Shown: positions 1 to 5,626, counted from the first letter of the stretch. The stretch: 5,626 nucleotides of DNA from Lentisphaerota bacterium (GCA_012514915.1 JAAYZJ010000361.1:1-5626); one strand, 5' to 3'. Program-made: numbers and translations. The notes: generated from the sequence alone by a model not told the origin.

Positions 1-174
1 CGCCGGACTCTCCGTGCGGTTCGTCGCGCCGACGGCCTCCGCCGGCACGCCCGGCGACGGCCGGGCGCCCGACGCCGCGCGCCATAGCACCCCCGCCTCG
101 AAGGCCGCGACGGCGACCGCGATGAACGCAACGACGACCACGAAGCGATGCCAGGCGGGAGAGACCGGTTTCAT
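1..174 (-). CDS. Hypothetical membrane-anchored protein, 3' partial (N-terminal 58 residues)
   Basis: The ATG at 172-174 opens a frame that runs uninterrupted to the left edge, 58 codons. An in-frame TAA at 184-186 lies just upstream, so no earlier start is possible. The protein begins MKPVSPAWHR, a short N-terminus with basic residues, followed by a strongly hydrophobic stretch at about residues 11-30 (FVVVVAFIAVAVAAF then EAGVLW). A Pro/Ala/Gly/Ser-rich region follows (RAASGARPSPGVPAEAVG...). This layout is typical of a single N-terminal membrane anchor or uncleaved signal peptide with a flexible periplasmic linker. No AxA cleavage box sits directly after the hydrophobic core, which favours an anchor. 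It lies 51 bp downstream of the giant gene on the same strand. No Shine-Dalgarno sequence precedes the ATG; a promoter does. The family cannot be recognised from this fragment. The main doubt is that only the N-terminus is visible. Confidence 0.72.
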   Translation of the reverse strand, partial: MKPVSPAWHRFVVVVAFIAVAVAAFEAGVLWRAASGARPSPGVPAEAVGATNRTESPA

Positions 175-182
175 GACCGGGA

Positions 183-210
183 ATTATACGTTTTCCGCCC
201 CCGATAACAA
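183..210 (-). promoter_or_regulatory. Sigma-70-like promoter for the downstream membrane-protein gene
   Basis: Read on the minus strand, TTGTTA (210-205, four of six matches to TTGACA) is followed after 16 bp by a perfect TATAAT (188-183). This is an AT-rich island in otherwise GC-rich sequence. Only 8 bases separate the TATAAT from the ATG at 174, so initiation would fall at about 177-174, giving a leaderless or nearly leaderless mRNA. The absence of a GGAGG-like site before the ATG agrees with that. The rest of the 175-225 gap shows no stem-loop with a T-tract, so no intrinsic terminator for the giant gene was found; read-through into the next gene is possible. The promoter assignment is sequence-based only. 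Confidence 0.5.
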
Positions 211-225
211 GCCATCCCCGCCGCA

Positions 226-3200
226 TCACCGGAGGATCAGCATGGAGGTCCGCGAGATCATGTAGGCGGTGGTGCCGTCCGTGGCGCCGTCGCCGGGGCC
301 GCCGGCGCCGACATCGACCGTGCCGTCGAAACCCCGCAGCGTCTCCTCGCGCGTCAGCCGGCCGACGTCACGGTCCGCCACGCGGTTCACGGCGCCCGGC
401 AGAGGCACGAACTGCCAGACGGCGATGCGTCCGCCGCCGCCGTGGTTCGCGCTGGAGGAATAACGCGCGCCGCCGCGGGCCTGCAGCGTCCCCGTTCCCC
501 GCAGGCGGAGGCACGACAGGAGGATCGAGCCGCCGCTGCCGCCGTAGCCTTCGTGGTAGGCGCCTTTGCCGCCGTTGGCGGTCAGGGTTCCATCGATGTT
601 CATCGGCCCGCGCGCCAGCACATGGATGGCGCCGCCGCCCCGGCCGGCACCCGTGTAGTTCCCGTAGAAGCGCCATGCACCCGGACTCCCCGCCTCGAGC
701 GGGATTTCCGCCTGGCCGTAGGGCGGACGCGCGATCCCGTTGGTCACCATGCTCGTGAGGTTGGTCACGCCTCCCCAGCCGCCGTAGCTGCCGCCCGTGC
801 GACCGGCGAGCGACGCTCCCGGTCCGTTGGTATTGCCGGGATCGGGCAGATAGCCGTCCATATTGGCATTCACGCCGCCGCCCGCGGCCACATGGAAGGC
901 CCCGCCCACGCGCGCGCCGACGATCGCCGGACTGTGGCCATCGGTATGGGGACGGTACCAGGTGTCGGCGCCGATCGTGAAGTCGCCGCCAACCCACAAT
1001 TGCGATCCGAAGAGATCAACGGAGTTGGTCGCAAACAGGTGCAAACCCGCACGCTCGACGCCATCCAAGGGCGCCCGGGTTCCCGAAAGGGTCAGATTGC
1101 CGCCAACCTGAAGACTGAAGTTCTCGGGAAAGCCGATCAGGCAGTTCTCGATCGTCAGCGAGGCCGGCGACCAACTGGACGGATGACTGCCGATGTAAAG
1201 CCGGGTATACCAGAAGCGATGATCGTCCAGCACCACCGGCCCGGTCGGCGAAGCGGCCAGCAGGGTTGTGTCCGGGATGTAGAGCGTGCCCATCACCGGC
1301 AGCACCGTTGTCCCGCTAAGTTCCGGCTCAGGCGTGGCGTGAAGCAGGGCAGACGTCGATAGGCGTACAGGGGGCCGCGGGACGGGCAGCGCCGCTTGCG
1401 CGGCGGGACTGTAATGCAGGGCGATACGGCCTCCGCCACCGCTGCCGCCGTTGCCCGTGCCTGTGTTGGAAGTGCCGATGCCGCCATTGGCTCGGATACA
1501 GCCGCTTGTCGATCCCGCGAAAGTCTGGCAGTAGATCGCAATACCACCGCCGGAACCGGCTGTTCCGGTTGCAGTCGGACTCAGGCCGCAGGCCGTGACA
1601 AGGCCATCGACCGTCACCGCACCGGTCATCTCGATGCGGATCGCACCACCGGCTGGTTTGGCATTGATGCCGAAGTAGGCGGGACGGTAGCCGCCGCCGC
1701 TGCCGGGCTGCCAGGGATCGTCGGGGACGCCATAGGCTTCACCACGCATCTGGGACTGGCAGGCGGCGCCGGAACCGCCATATCCGCCGCCGCCGCCGAC
1801 GTTATAGCCCGTACCATCGTTGCCGTCGCCCCCTTGCGCCGGGGCCGCCCCTGGACCTGCTCCAGGCAAGTAGCCCATGCCGTCAGCATCCAGCATGCCG
1901 CCCGCGGCCACCATCAGGTTGTTCCCCTTGAGCCAGATGCGGTGCTGCGGCACCCACTCGCCGAGTTCGTTGGGTTCGGTCACGCTCTGGGGCAGATGGG
2001 TCACCCGGCCACTGACCATCAGGGTCGTCGCCGAGAGTGAGCTGTTCCAGCCGTCGAAGGTGAGCGTCGCGCCAGACGCAATCGTGCAGGAAGACATGGT
2101 CGGCGTCGCATCGCCCAGACGCACCGCTGAGCCGGCCGGAATCGTTACCACCTGACCCGCGGTCGGAACCATGAGCAAGTCCCAGTTGTAGGGGGCGAAC
2201 CAGTCATCGCTGACGGCCGACGGCAGCCAGTTCAAGTAGGTCGTATCCTCGATGGGCTCGGCAAACCAGGCACGGAAGGCCGAATGGCTCTCCAGACTCG
2301 TGATGATCAGCGGATTGTCGACGCTGGATGGCTTGCCGTCGGGAATCGAGCCGTCCCAGAAGCGGAAGGCCAGGGTGTTGGTTATGGCCTCGAGCTCCAG
2401 CGGCGTGCCGTGCGCAATGTAGCCCTCGTTGACCTGCCCCTTGTTGGTCGCCGTTCCGCCGGAGTCGTTATAAACCATCGTGATGACGCGCCACGTCGTC
2501 CCCTCGTCTCCCCAGAGCAGGCGGCCGTCGCGCGTGAGCGAGTCGCCGTTGGCGAAGGTAATCACCACACCCGGCAGCGTCACCGTCCCGGCGCCGTAGT
2601 CGTCCGGGAACGTCCCCGCGGGCGTGGCAGCCTTGAGGTAGAGGGTGCGCCCGTTCAGCGCCAGTTCGCCGTCCATCCACGGCAGACCGCCCATGCGCAG
2701 GTCAACGCCGAGCTGGACAAACGCGTTGTTCGTCAGGATGAGTTCGACGTCCTCAAGCGAACCGCCCAGAGCGGGTAGCGTCGCAAAGGACTCGGTCGGC
2801 GCCGGCAGGTCAGTGAAGTTGGACGACGCCGTGCCGATGTTCTCCTGATCGATGATCAACCGCTTGAAGGCGGCAGTTTCGAGGTAGACCGTGCCGGCGC
2901 GGCCGCCGCCGTTCCGCGCCTCGGGATGCGTATTGGCCATGATGGTCAGCGAACCGAGCGTGGTGCCGTTCGTGGCGATGACCGCGATACGTCCGCCACC
3001 GCTGCCGTAGTAGGCCGGCGTGTCCGTGTTCGCGCCGGCGCGGATGGTGCCGCTGCCGGCGACGTTTGCCGCCTGGATGAAGATGGATCCACCCGCGCCG
3101 GCGCAGGTTGTCGCTGTGCCGCCGAGTCCGCGTGACGACACGAGCCCATCGATGGTGGCCGTGCCGCCGACCCGCAGGAAGAGCGCACCACCACCGGCTC

Positions 3201-5626
3201 CAGCCGCGCCGCTGCCCAGGGACTCGGGTTGCGTGATCGAACCATAGGTTGTCTTGCCTGTCAGATTATTGGCCCCCGCACCGCCATGGCTGGCACTGTA
3301 ACCTGCGGCGGCAATGCCCCCGTTGCCTGCTCCCGGGCCGAAGCCCGCCCGGTATCCCAGGCCGTCCAGATTGATGGACGCGTTCGGGCCGAGCGTGAAA
3401 TTGCCGTCCACCGTGAGCATCAGGCGGTTGACAGCCTCAGCGCCGCCCGTTCCGTGATCCCAGTGCGCCAAATTACCGCTCTCCACGAGGACATCGCCGG
3501 TAACCAGCACGTTCGAATACAGCCCCTGGCCAGGGTAGCGAGACCAGAAGACCAGGTTGTTGCCATATCCCGGGGCCAAGGTGAGGGAGCCGATCGAACT
3601 GGCGATTTCATCTATCCGGCATTCCTTGGTCGAGTAGTAGTCGAACAGCACCGATTCGCCCGGGAGGGGCACGTGCCCCAGCGACCAGTTGTTCGAATTG
3701 CCCCAGTAGTCCCATCCCGAGGTTAAATTATATCCATCCGCGATCCAGATGTTCACTTCCGGATCCGGGGCTGTGACGGCGTTGACCAGGTAGATGGTGT
3801 TCATAATGTTGGTCAGCGTCCAGCCGCCGCCGTCCACGAGGAAGGCGCTCGTATCGAGCGAGACTGCGGCGAGGTTCAAGTTAGTCGCCATCCCCTCCGT
3901 GCCGAAACTGATCAGCTTGAGGCCGTAGTTGATGTTGGGATCGCACACAAAGGTCTGTTCCAGGGTGTCGAGCCGGATGATCAGATTGGTGCCGTTGGGC
4001 AAGGCGCTCAACTGGCCGTCGACATAGAGGGTGCCATGGTCGACACCCGGGGCGGCGCCCGCAATCTTGGTGACCACGCAATCGAAGATGCCGCCCCCCT
4101 GCCAGTTAAGATTGCCCATCATCAGCATGCCGGCGGCGGCGCGGTCGTTGATGGCGGGTGATAGCGTGCCGCCCGGCGCCAGGTTGACGGTGCCGGCCAT
4201 GGTGCCGTTGCCGTCGACCGTGCCGCCCGCCTGGATGAGCACCTCGCCCGACCCCGTCGCACCGGTGTCCGTGGCGTTGGCGATGCGCACCGTCGTGTTG
4301 CTCTTCACCACCAGACCGCAGGTGAAGGTGTTGTCGCCGCCCAGGGTCAGGACGGAGTTCGTGCTCTCCTGCAGAACAGCCGTGACATTCGGACCGATGA
4401 CGCCGCTGATGAGCGTGCTGCCGGATCCCGTGCCTTCGTTGATGATCCGCCCGGCGGGATCCACCGTTCCGGTGATGATGATGCCATTGGCCGTGGCGCC
4501 GTTGTTACGTAGATGCAGATCGCCAGCGCCGGTCGCGCCGCCGAGCGTCAGCCGGGTGCCGCCGCCAGCGGGCGGATCGATCACGTTGAAGGTGGGCGAA
4601 CCGCTGAGTGTGACCGCCCCGTACCGGACTTCGGCGAGACCGTTCGTCACGAGGACGCCGCCCTTCACATCGATGGTGTTATCGCCAATGGCCATTGTGC
4701 CCATCGTGAAGTAGACGCCATCTCCCGCGCTCCGGAGGCGGTCGGTTGTGATGGTGGTGTCCGCCAGCACCTCGGTGTTGCGTTTCGTGATCGTCAGGCT
4801 GGCGTCGTTGGCCAGTTCCAGATCGCCGCCCGCAAAGACCAGGATGCCGGCATTACCGCCCATGCAGTCGCCATCGACTGTCGCGCGCAGGGTCCCGCCT
4901 TCGATCCGCGTCGGGCCGGTGAAGGTGCTCGAGCTGCTGCCAAGCGTCAGCACACCGTTGCCGACCTTGGTCAGCCCCACCGTGCCGGAGCCGTTGACGA
5001 TGTTGCCGTAGTAGGCGCCGTTGGCATTGTTGGCGCCGACCGTCAGCGTGACCGTCCCGGCGGAAGAGCAGGTCACCCCGCCCTGCCCGTTCAAGCCATT
5101 GACCGTCTCGCTGTAGCCGTTGAGATCGAGCGTCGTGATCAGGTTCAGGTCGCCCTTGCCGGCGCCGTCGGGGATCACGTTGGCCGCCCCGAGGCGCAAC
5201 GTGCCGGCGCGGACCGTGGAATCGCCGGCGTAGTCGTTCCCGGTGTTGCCCAGCACGAGGATGCCCGCGCCGATCTTCTCGAACCCGTAGTCGCCGCTGA
5301 GCTTGCCGTCCAGGGTCAGCTTGCGCGCCGCCGTGTTGACGAAGATACCCGCGTCTCCGGCCAGCGTGACGGGACCCGACACGGTCGAGTCGAGCGTGGC
5401 ATGGTTGTTGCGCAGCGCGCCGGTGTAATTGTAGCCGAAGCCGCTGATCGTGACGGGCCGTGTGTCCAGGGATCCGCCGTACAGATCCAGCACCCCGCCC
5501 GGTTGGAGCGTGACCGGAGCTGCCGATGCATCCAGGCCCGATCCGTTCAGACGAACCGAGCCTCCCCGGATGTCGATCGCGCCGCTGAAGGCGCTGCAAT
5601 CGCCGTTCAGTTGCAGATACCCACCG
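226..5626 (-). CDS. Giant PATR-repeat / glycine-rich-module surface-type protein, 5' partial
   Basis: This frame stays open from the window edge to a TGA at 226-228, so the start and any signal peptide lie outside. A GTG at 5491-5493 could be taken as a start, but the 44 codons before it continue the same repeat pattern (LQLNGD...FSGAIDIRGGSVRLNG) and no ribosome site precedes it; I use it only as residue 1 for numbering. Order: PATR beta-strand repeats (to about 406), PATR closing segment (411-575), Trp-rich segment 1 (577-690), Gly-rich module A (691-872), linker (873-1000), InlB-B-like domain (1001-1077), Trp-rich segment 2 (1082-1183), Gly-rich module B (1184-1407), linker (1408-1526), Gly-rich module C (1527-1729), short tail to 1755. 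PATR repeats are known from autotransporter passengers and form beta-helices. No beta-barrel, PEP-CTERM or LPXTG follows here, so the export route is unknown. No catalytic motif is visible. Surface or extracellular location and a structural or adhesive role are inferences. The coding call is very secure; the function is not. Confidence 0.95.
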   Translation of the reverse strand, partial: GGYLQLNGDCSAFSGAIDIRGGSVRLNGSGLDASAAPVTLQPGGVLDLYGGSLDTRPVTISGFGYNYTGALRNNHATLDSTVSGPVTLAGDAGIFVNTAARKLTLDGKLSGDYGFEKIGAGILVLGNTGNDYAGDSTVRAGTLRLGAANVIPDGAGKGDLNLITTLDLNGYSETVNGLNGQGGVTCSSAGTVTLTVGANNANGAYYGNIVNGSGTVGLTKVGNGVLTLGSSSSTFTGPTRIEGGTLRATVDGDCMGGNAGILVFAGGDLELANDASLTITKRNTEVLADTTITTDRLRSAGDGVYFTMGTMAIGDNTIDVKGGVLVTNGLAEVRYGAVTLSGSPTFNVIDPPAGGGTRLTLGGATGAGDLHLRNNGATANGIIITGTVDPAGRIINEGTGSGSTLISGVIGPNVTAVLQESTNSVLTLGGDNTFTCGLVVKSNTTVRIANATDTGATGSGEVLIQAGGTVDGNGTMAGTVNLAPGGTLSPAINDRAAAGMLMMGNLNWQGGGIFDCVVTKIAGAAPGVDHGTLYVDGQLSALPNGTNLIIRLDTLEQTFVCDPNINYGLKLISFGTEGMATNLNLAAVSLDTSAFLVDGGGWTLTNIMNTIYLVNAVTAPDPEVNIWIADGYNLTSGWDYWGNSNNWSLGHVPLPGESVLFDYYSTKECRIDEIASSIGSLTLAPGYGNNLVFWSRYPGQGLYSNVLVTGDVLVESGNLAHWDHGTGGAEAVNRLMLTVDGNFTLGPNASINLDGLGYRAGFGPGAGNGGIAAAGYSASHGGAGANNLTGKTTYGSITQPESLGSGAAGAGGGALFLRVGGTATIDGLVSSRGLGGTATTCAGAGGSIFIQAANVAGSGTIRAGANTDTPAYYGSGGGRIAVIATNGTTLGSLTIMANTHPEARNGGGRAGTVYLETAAFKRLIIDQENIGTASSNFTDLPAPTESFATLPALGGSLEDVELILTNNAFVQLGVDLRMGGLPWMDGELALNGRTLYLKAATPAGTFPDDYGAGTVTLPGVVITFANGDSLTRDGRLLWGDEGTTWRVITMVYNDSGGTATNKGQVNEGYIAHGTPLELEAITNTLAFRFWDGSIPDGKPSSVDNPLIITSLESHSAFRAWFAEPIEDTTYLNWLPSAVSDDWFAPYNWDLLMVPTAGQVVTIPAGSAVRLGDATPTMSSCTIASGATLTFDGWNSSLSATTLMVSGRVTHLPQSVTEPNELGEWVPQHRIWLKGNNLMVAAGGMLDADGMGYLPGAGPGAAPAQGGDGNDGTGYNVGGGGGYGGSGAACQSQMRGEAYGVPDDPWQPGSGGGYRPAYFGINAKPAGGAIRIEMTGAVTVDGLVTACGLSPTATGTAGSGGGIAIYCQTFAGSTSGCIRANGGIGTSNTGTGNGGSGGGGRIALHYSPAAQAALPVPRPPVRLSTSALLHATPEPELSGTTVLPVMGTLYIPDTTLLAASPTGPVVLDDHRFWYTRLYIGSHPSSWSPASLTIENCLIGFPENFSLQVGGNLTLSGTRAPLDGVERAGLHLFATNSVDLFGSQLWVGGDFTIGADTWYRPHTDGHSPAIVGARVGGAFHVAAGGGVNANMDGYLPDPGNTNGPGASLAGRTGGSYGGWGGVTNLTSMVTNGIARPPYGQAEIPLEAGSPGAWRFYGNYTGAGRGGGAIHVLARGPMNIDGTLTANGGKGAYHEGYGGSGGSILLSCLRLRGTGTLQARGGARYSSSANHGGGGRIAVWQFVPLPGAVNRVADRDVGRLTREETLRGFDGTVDVGAGGPGDGATDGTTAYMISRTSMLILR
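307..915 (-). repeat. Glycine-rich beta module C (C-terminal)
   Basis: Residues 1527-1729. Landmarks: VGGAFHVAAGGGVNANMDGY (DGY at 1546-1548) with NGPGA; GGSYGGWGG (1567-1575); GGGAIHV (1619-1625); NIDGTLTANGG (1632-1642); GGSGGSILL (1651-1659); GTGTLQARGG (1666-1675); GGGGRIAV (1685-1692); DGTVDVG (1723-1729). It is not preceded by an NW...VP segment but by a different beta-rich stretch. After it the protein ends with a short tail, TAYMISRTSMLILR. Confidence 0.75.
916..1272 (-). other. Beta-rich linker between modules B and C
   Basis: Residues 1408-1526 include 'RFWYTRLYIGSHPSSWSPAS', 'LTIENCLIGF', 'FSLQVGGNLTLSGT', 'GLHLFATNSVDLFGSQLWVG' and 'GDFTIGADTW'. It takes the place that the NW...VP segment holds before modules A and B but lacks the NW and VP landmarks. 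The 'vGGNLTLSG' and 'VGGDFTIGA' phrases resemble the strand that opens each glycine-rich module, so it may hold degenerate partial copies of that strand. Confidence 0.45.
1273..1944 (-). repeat. Glycine-rich beta module B
   Basis: Residues 1184-1407. Landmarks: HRIWLKGNNLMVAAGGMLDA; DGMGY (1204-1208) with GAGPG; GGGGGYGGSG (1233-1242); AGGAIRI (1281-1287); VDGLVTACG (1295-1303); GSGGGIAI (1313-1320); CIRANGG (1332-1338); SGGGGRIAL (1351-1359); MGTLYIPD (1401-1408). This is the longest copy; the extra length lies in the glycine-rich loop after GPG and in the proline-rich stretch before GTLY. The loop is encoded partly by a (CCG)5 run at 1784-1798. Confidence 0.75.
1945..2250 (-). repeat. Trp-rich 'NW...VP' segment, copy 2
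   Basis: Residues 1082-1183 contain DDWFAPYNWDLLMVPTAGQ (W1098, N1103, W1104, V1109, P1110, G1113), VVTIPAGSAVRL, SSCTIASGATLTFDGWN and TTLMVSGRVTHLP. It aligns with copy 1 from the NW pair through to the start of the next glycine-rich module. It is slightly shorter because of a gap after F..W. It directly precedes module B. Confidence 0.7.
2263..2493 (-). other. Divergent InlB-B-repeat-like domain within the giant CDS
   Basis: Residues 1001-1077 start WRVITMVYNDSGGTATNKGQ and continue with 'YIAHGTPLELEA', 'LAFRFWDGSIPDG', 'NPLIITSLES' and end 'FRAWF'. This fits the known bacterial repeat pattern: strand, G.v....g.y..G..v.l.A......F..W.G......NPl.....s....aF. These small beta domains are common in secreted and surface proteins of many bacteria and often sit between larger modules, as here between Gly-rich module A and Trp-rich segment 2. 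One copy is visible. Recognition is by pattern. Confidence 0.6.
2494..2877 (-). other. Beta-rich linker between module A and the InlB-like domain
   Basis: Residues 873-1000 begin AAFKRLIIDQENIG and include 'LEDVELILTNNAFVQLGVDL', 'GELALNGRTLYLKAA' and 'GVVITFANGDSLTRDG'. Alternating hydrophobic and polar residues suggest beta strands, but I recognise no family and see no counterpart elsewhere in the protein. Confidence 0.45.
2878..3423 (-). repeat. Glycine-rich beta module A
   Basis: Residues 691-872. Landmarks in order: LTVDGNFTLGPNASINLDG; GLGY (711-714) with GFGPGAG; GGGALFL (767-773); TIDGLVSSRG (780-789); GAGGSIFI (799-806); GSGTIRAG (813-820); GSGGGRIAV (830-838); AGTVYLE (866-872). 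All of these recur in modules B and C in the same order. Alternating short hydrophobic strands and poly-Gly turns suggest a beta-solenoid or similar fold. No catalytic or metal-binding motif is visible. Confidence 0.75.
3424..3765 (-). repeat. Trp-rich 'NW...VP' segment, copy 1
   Basis: Residues 577-690 contain W594, W597, then NNWS (601-604), VPLPGESVLFD (608-618), IASSIGSLTLAPG (630-642), NLVFW and VLVTGDVLVESG. The same landmarks recur in the same order in copy 2 at 1945-2250: W-x(4)-NW-x(4)-VP-x(2)-G, then a beta strand, a 'S.tia.Ga' turn, F..W, and a 'lmVsG.V' strand. In each case the segment leads straight into a glycine-rich module. The opening (VP..G..V.I) is faintly like G8-type domains of extracellular proteins, which is only a suggestion. 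Confidence 0.7.
3769..4263 (-). other. PATR passenger closing segment within the giant CDS
   Basis: Residues 411-575 (from GTG 5493) carry GATGSGEVLIQAGGTVDGNG, then MAGTVNLAPGGTLSPA, then a 'GMLMMGNLNWQGGGIFDC...VDHGTLYVDGQL' stretch. In PATR proteins this order (aGGtL.GnGt, v.aGGtLsPG, G.l.v.gdl...G....., d.l.v.G.L) normally marks the end of the beta-helical passenger just before the C-terminal machinery. Here another 1,180 residues of different sequence follow, so it marks an architectural boundary inside the protein. The match is by remembered pattern, not a profile search. Confidence 0.65.
4276..5625 (-). repeat. Autotransporter-associated beta-strand (PATR) repeat region
   Basis: At least four copies of the PATR pattern (G.L.K.G.G.L.L.G....(F/Y).G.T.V..GTL.L) can be read. 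The first, at 5536-5625, is degenerate and touches the edge (LNGD.SAFSGAI.IRGGSVRLN). The second, at 5188-5286, reads FEKIGAGILVLGN...YAGDSTVRAGTLRLG. The third, at 4876-5007, reads LTKVGNGVLTLGSSSSTFTG then IEGGTLRATV. The fourth, at 4276-4410, reads ISGVIGPNVTAVLQES then LTLGGDNTFTCGL. Between copies 2 and 3, 'LDLNGYSETVNGLNGQGG' is the spacer phrase usual in these proteins. Such repeats are known to stack into a right-handed beta-helix in passenger domains. Spacing between copies is irregular, about 80-230 residues. Confidence 0.85.

Noticed and set aside
175..225. Possible rho-independent terminator for the giant gene.
   Set aside because: G-rich runs are present (GGCGGGG, GGGGGCGG), but I found no matching C-rich partner to form a stem and no following T-tract on the minus strand.
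231..264. GGAGG six bases before an ATG on the + strand, opening a seven-codon frame (MEVREIM, stop).
   Set aside because: Good ribosome-site spacing, but the frame is tiny and antisense to the last codons of the giant gene; most likely chance.
442..1362. A 306-codon open frame on the + strand.
   Set aside because: It is antisense to the giant gene. Its product is Arg/Ala/Gly-rich with no domain pattern, as expected from GC-rich antisense frames, while the minus strand gives coherent ordered modules over the same span.
1396..2040. A 214-codon + strand open frame.
   Set aside because: It is antisense to module B and Trp-rich segment 2, both supported by internal repeat homology; the low-complexity Ala/Gly/Thr product fits a shadow frame.
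4031..4714. A 227-codon + strand open frame, rich in Pro, Val and Ser with hydrophobic stretches.
   Set aside because: It lies exactly antisense to PATR repeats. Its composition (Pro/Val from the complements of Gly and Asn/Asp codons) is the mirror of those repeats. No ribosome site or domain supports it.
4853..5599. A 248-codon minus-strand frame overlapping the right end of the giant gene in another register.
   Set aside because: It is rich in Arg, Gln, Gly and His with no recognisable pattern, whereas the overlapping frame shows clear PATR repeats and continues for thousands of bases.
1..5626. Possible tRNA, rRNA, riboswitch, CRISPR array or insertion sequence.
   Set aside because: The giant coding frame covers 226-5626 without interruption, and the remaining 225 bases show none of the conserved elements, direct-repeat spacing or terminal inverted repeats of such features.

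Overview
The window is almost entirely filled by one very large minus-strand reading frame, open from the right edge (5626) to a TGA at 226-228. It encodes at least 1,799 residues of a secreted or surface-type repeat protein whose N-terminus lies outside the window. A second, short, partial minus-strand gene runs off the left edge (174 to 1) and begins with a clear signal-anchor-like membrane segment. The 51-bp gap between them holds a good sigma-70-like promoter placed so close to the second gene's ATG that its transcript would be leaderless or nearly so. I see no RNA genes, insertion sequences, CRISPR arrays or phage genes.

Organism: the DNA is GC-rich (judged by eye, not counted). The giant protein's first third is built from autotransporter-associated beta-strand (PATR) repeats of a style common in the Planctomycetes-Verrucomicrobia-Kiritimatiellota-Lentisphaerae group. 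I infer a PVC-group bacterium with moderate-to-low confidence, since no housekeeping gene is present to confirm it.

Layout of the giant protein, read right to left. 5626 to about 3769 is a PATR region: four recognisable repeats, then the 'GNGTxxG...APGGTLSP' ending that typically closes such passenger domains. 3765 to about 2878 is a Trp-rich 'NW...VP' segment followed by a glycine-rich module. 2877 to 2494 is a beta-rich linker, followed at 2493-2263 by a divergent InlB-B-repeat-like domain. 2250 to 1273 is a second 'NW...VP' segment plus a second glycine-rich module in the same order. 1272 to 916 is a different beta-rich linker, followed at 915-307 by a third glycine-rich module. The protein ends about 25 residues later, with no autotransporter barrel, PEP-CTERM, LPXTG or other sorting signal that I recognise.

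The main point of interest is the second half of this protein. A composite unit of roughly 300-325 residues (Trp-rich segment plus glycine-rich module) occurs twice in full, and the glycine-rich part occurs a third time, in a register that can be aligned motif by motif. I cannot assign the glycine-rich module to a named family from memory. A surface or extracellular structural or adhesive role is an inference from composition only.
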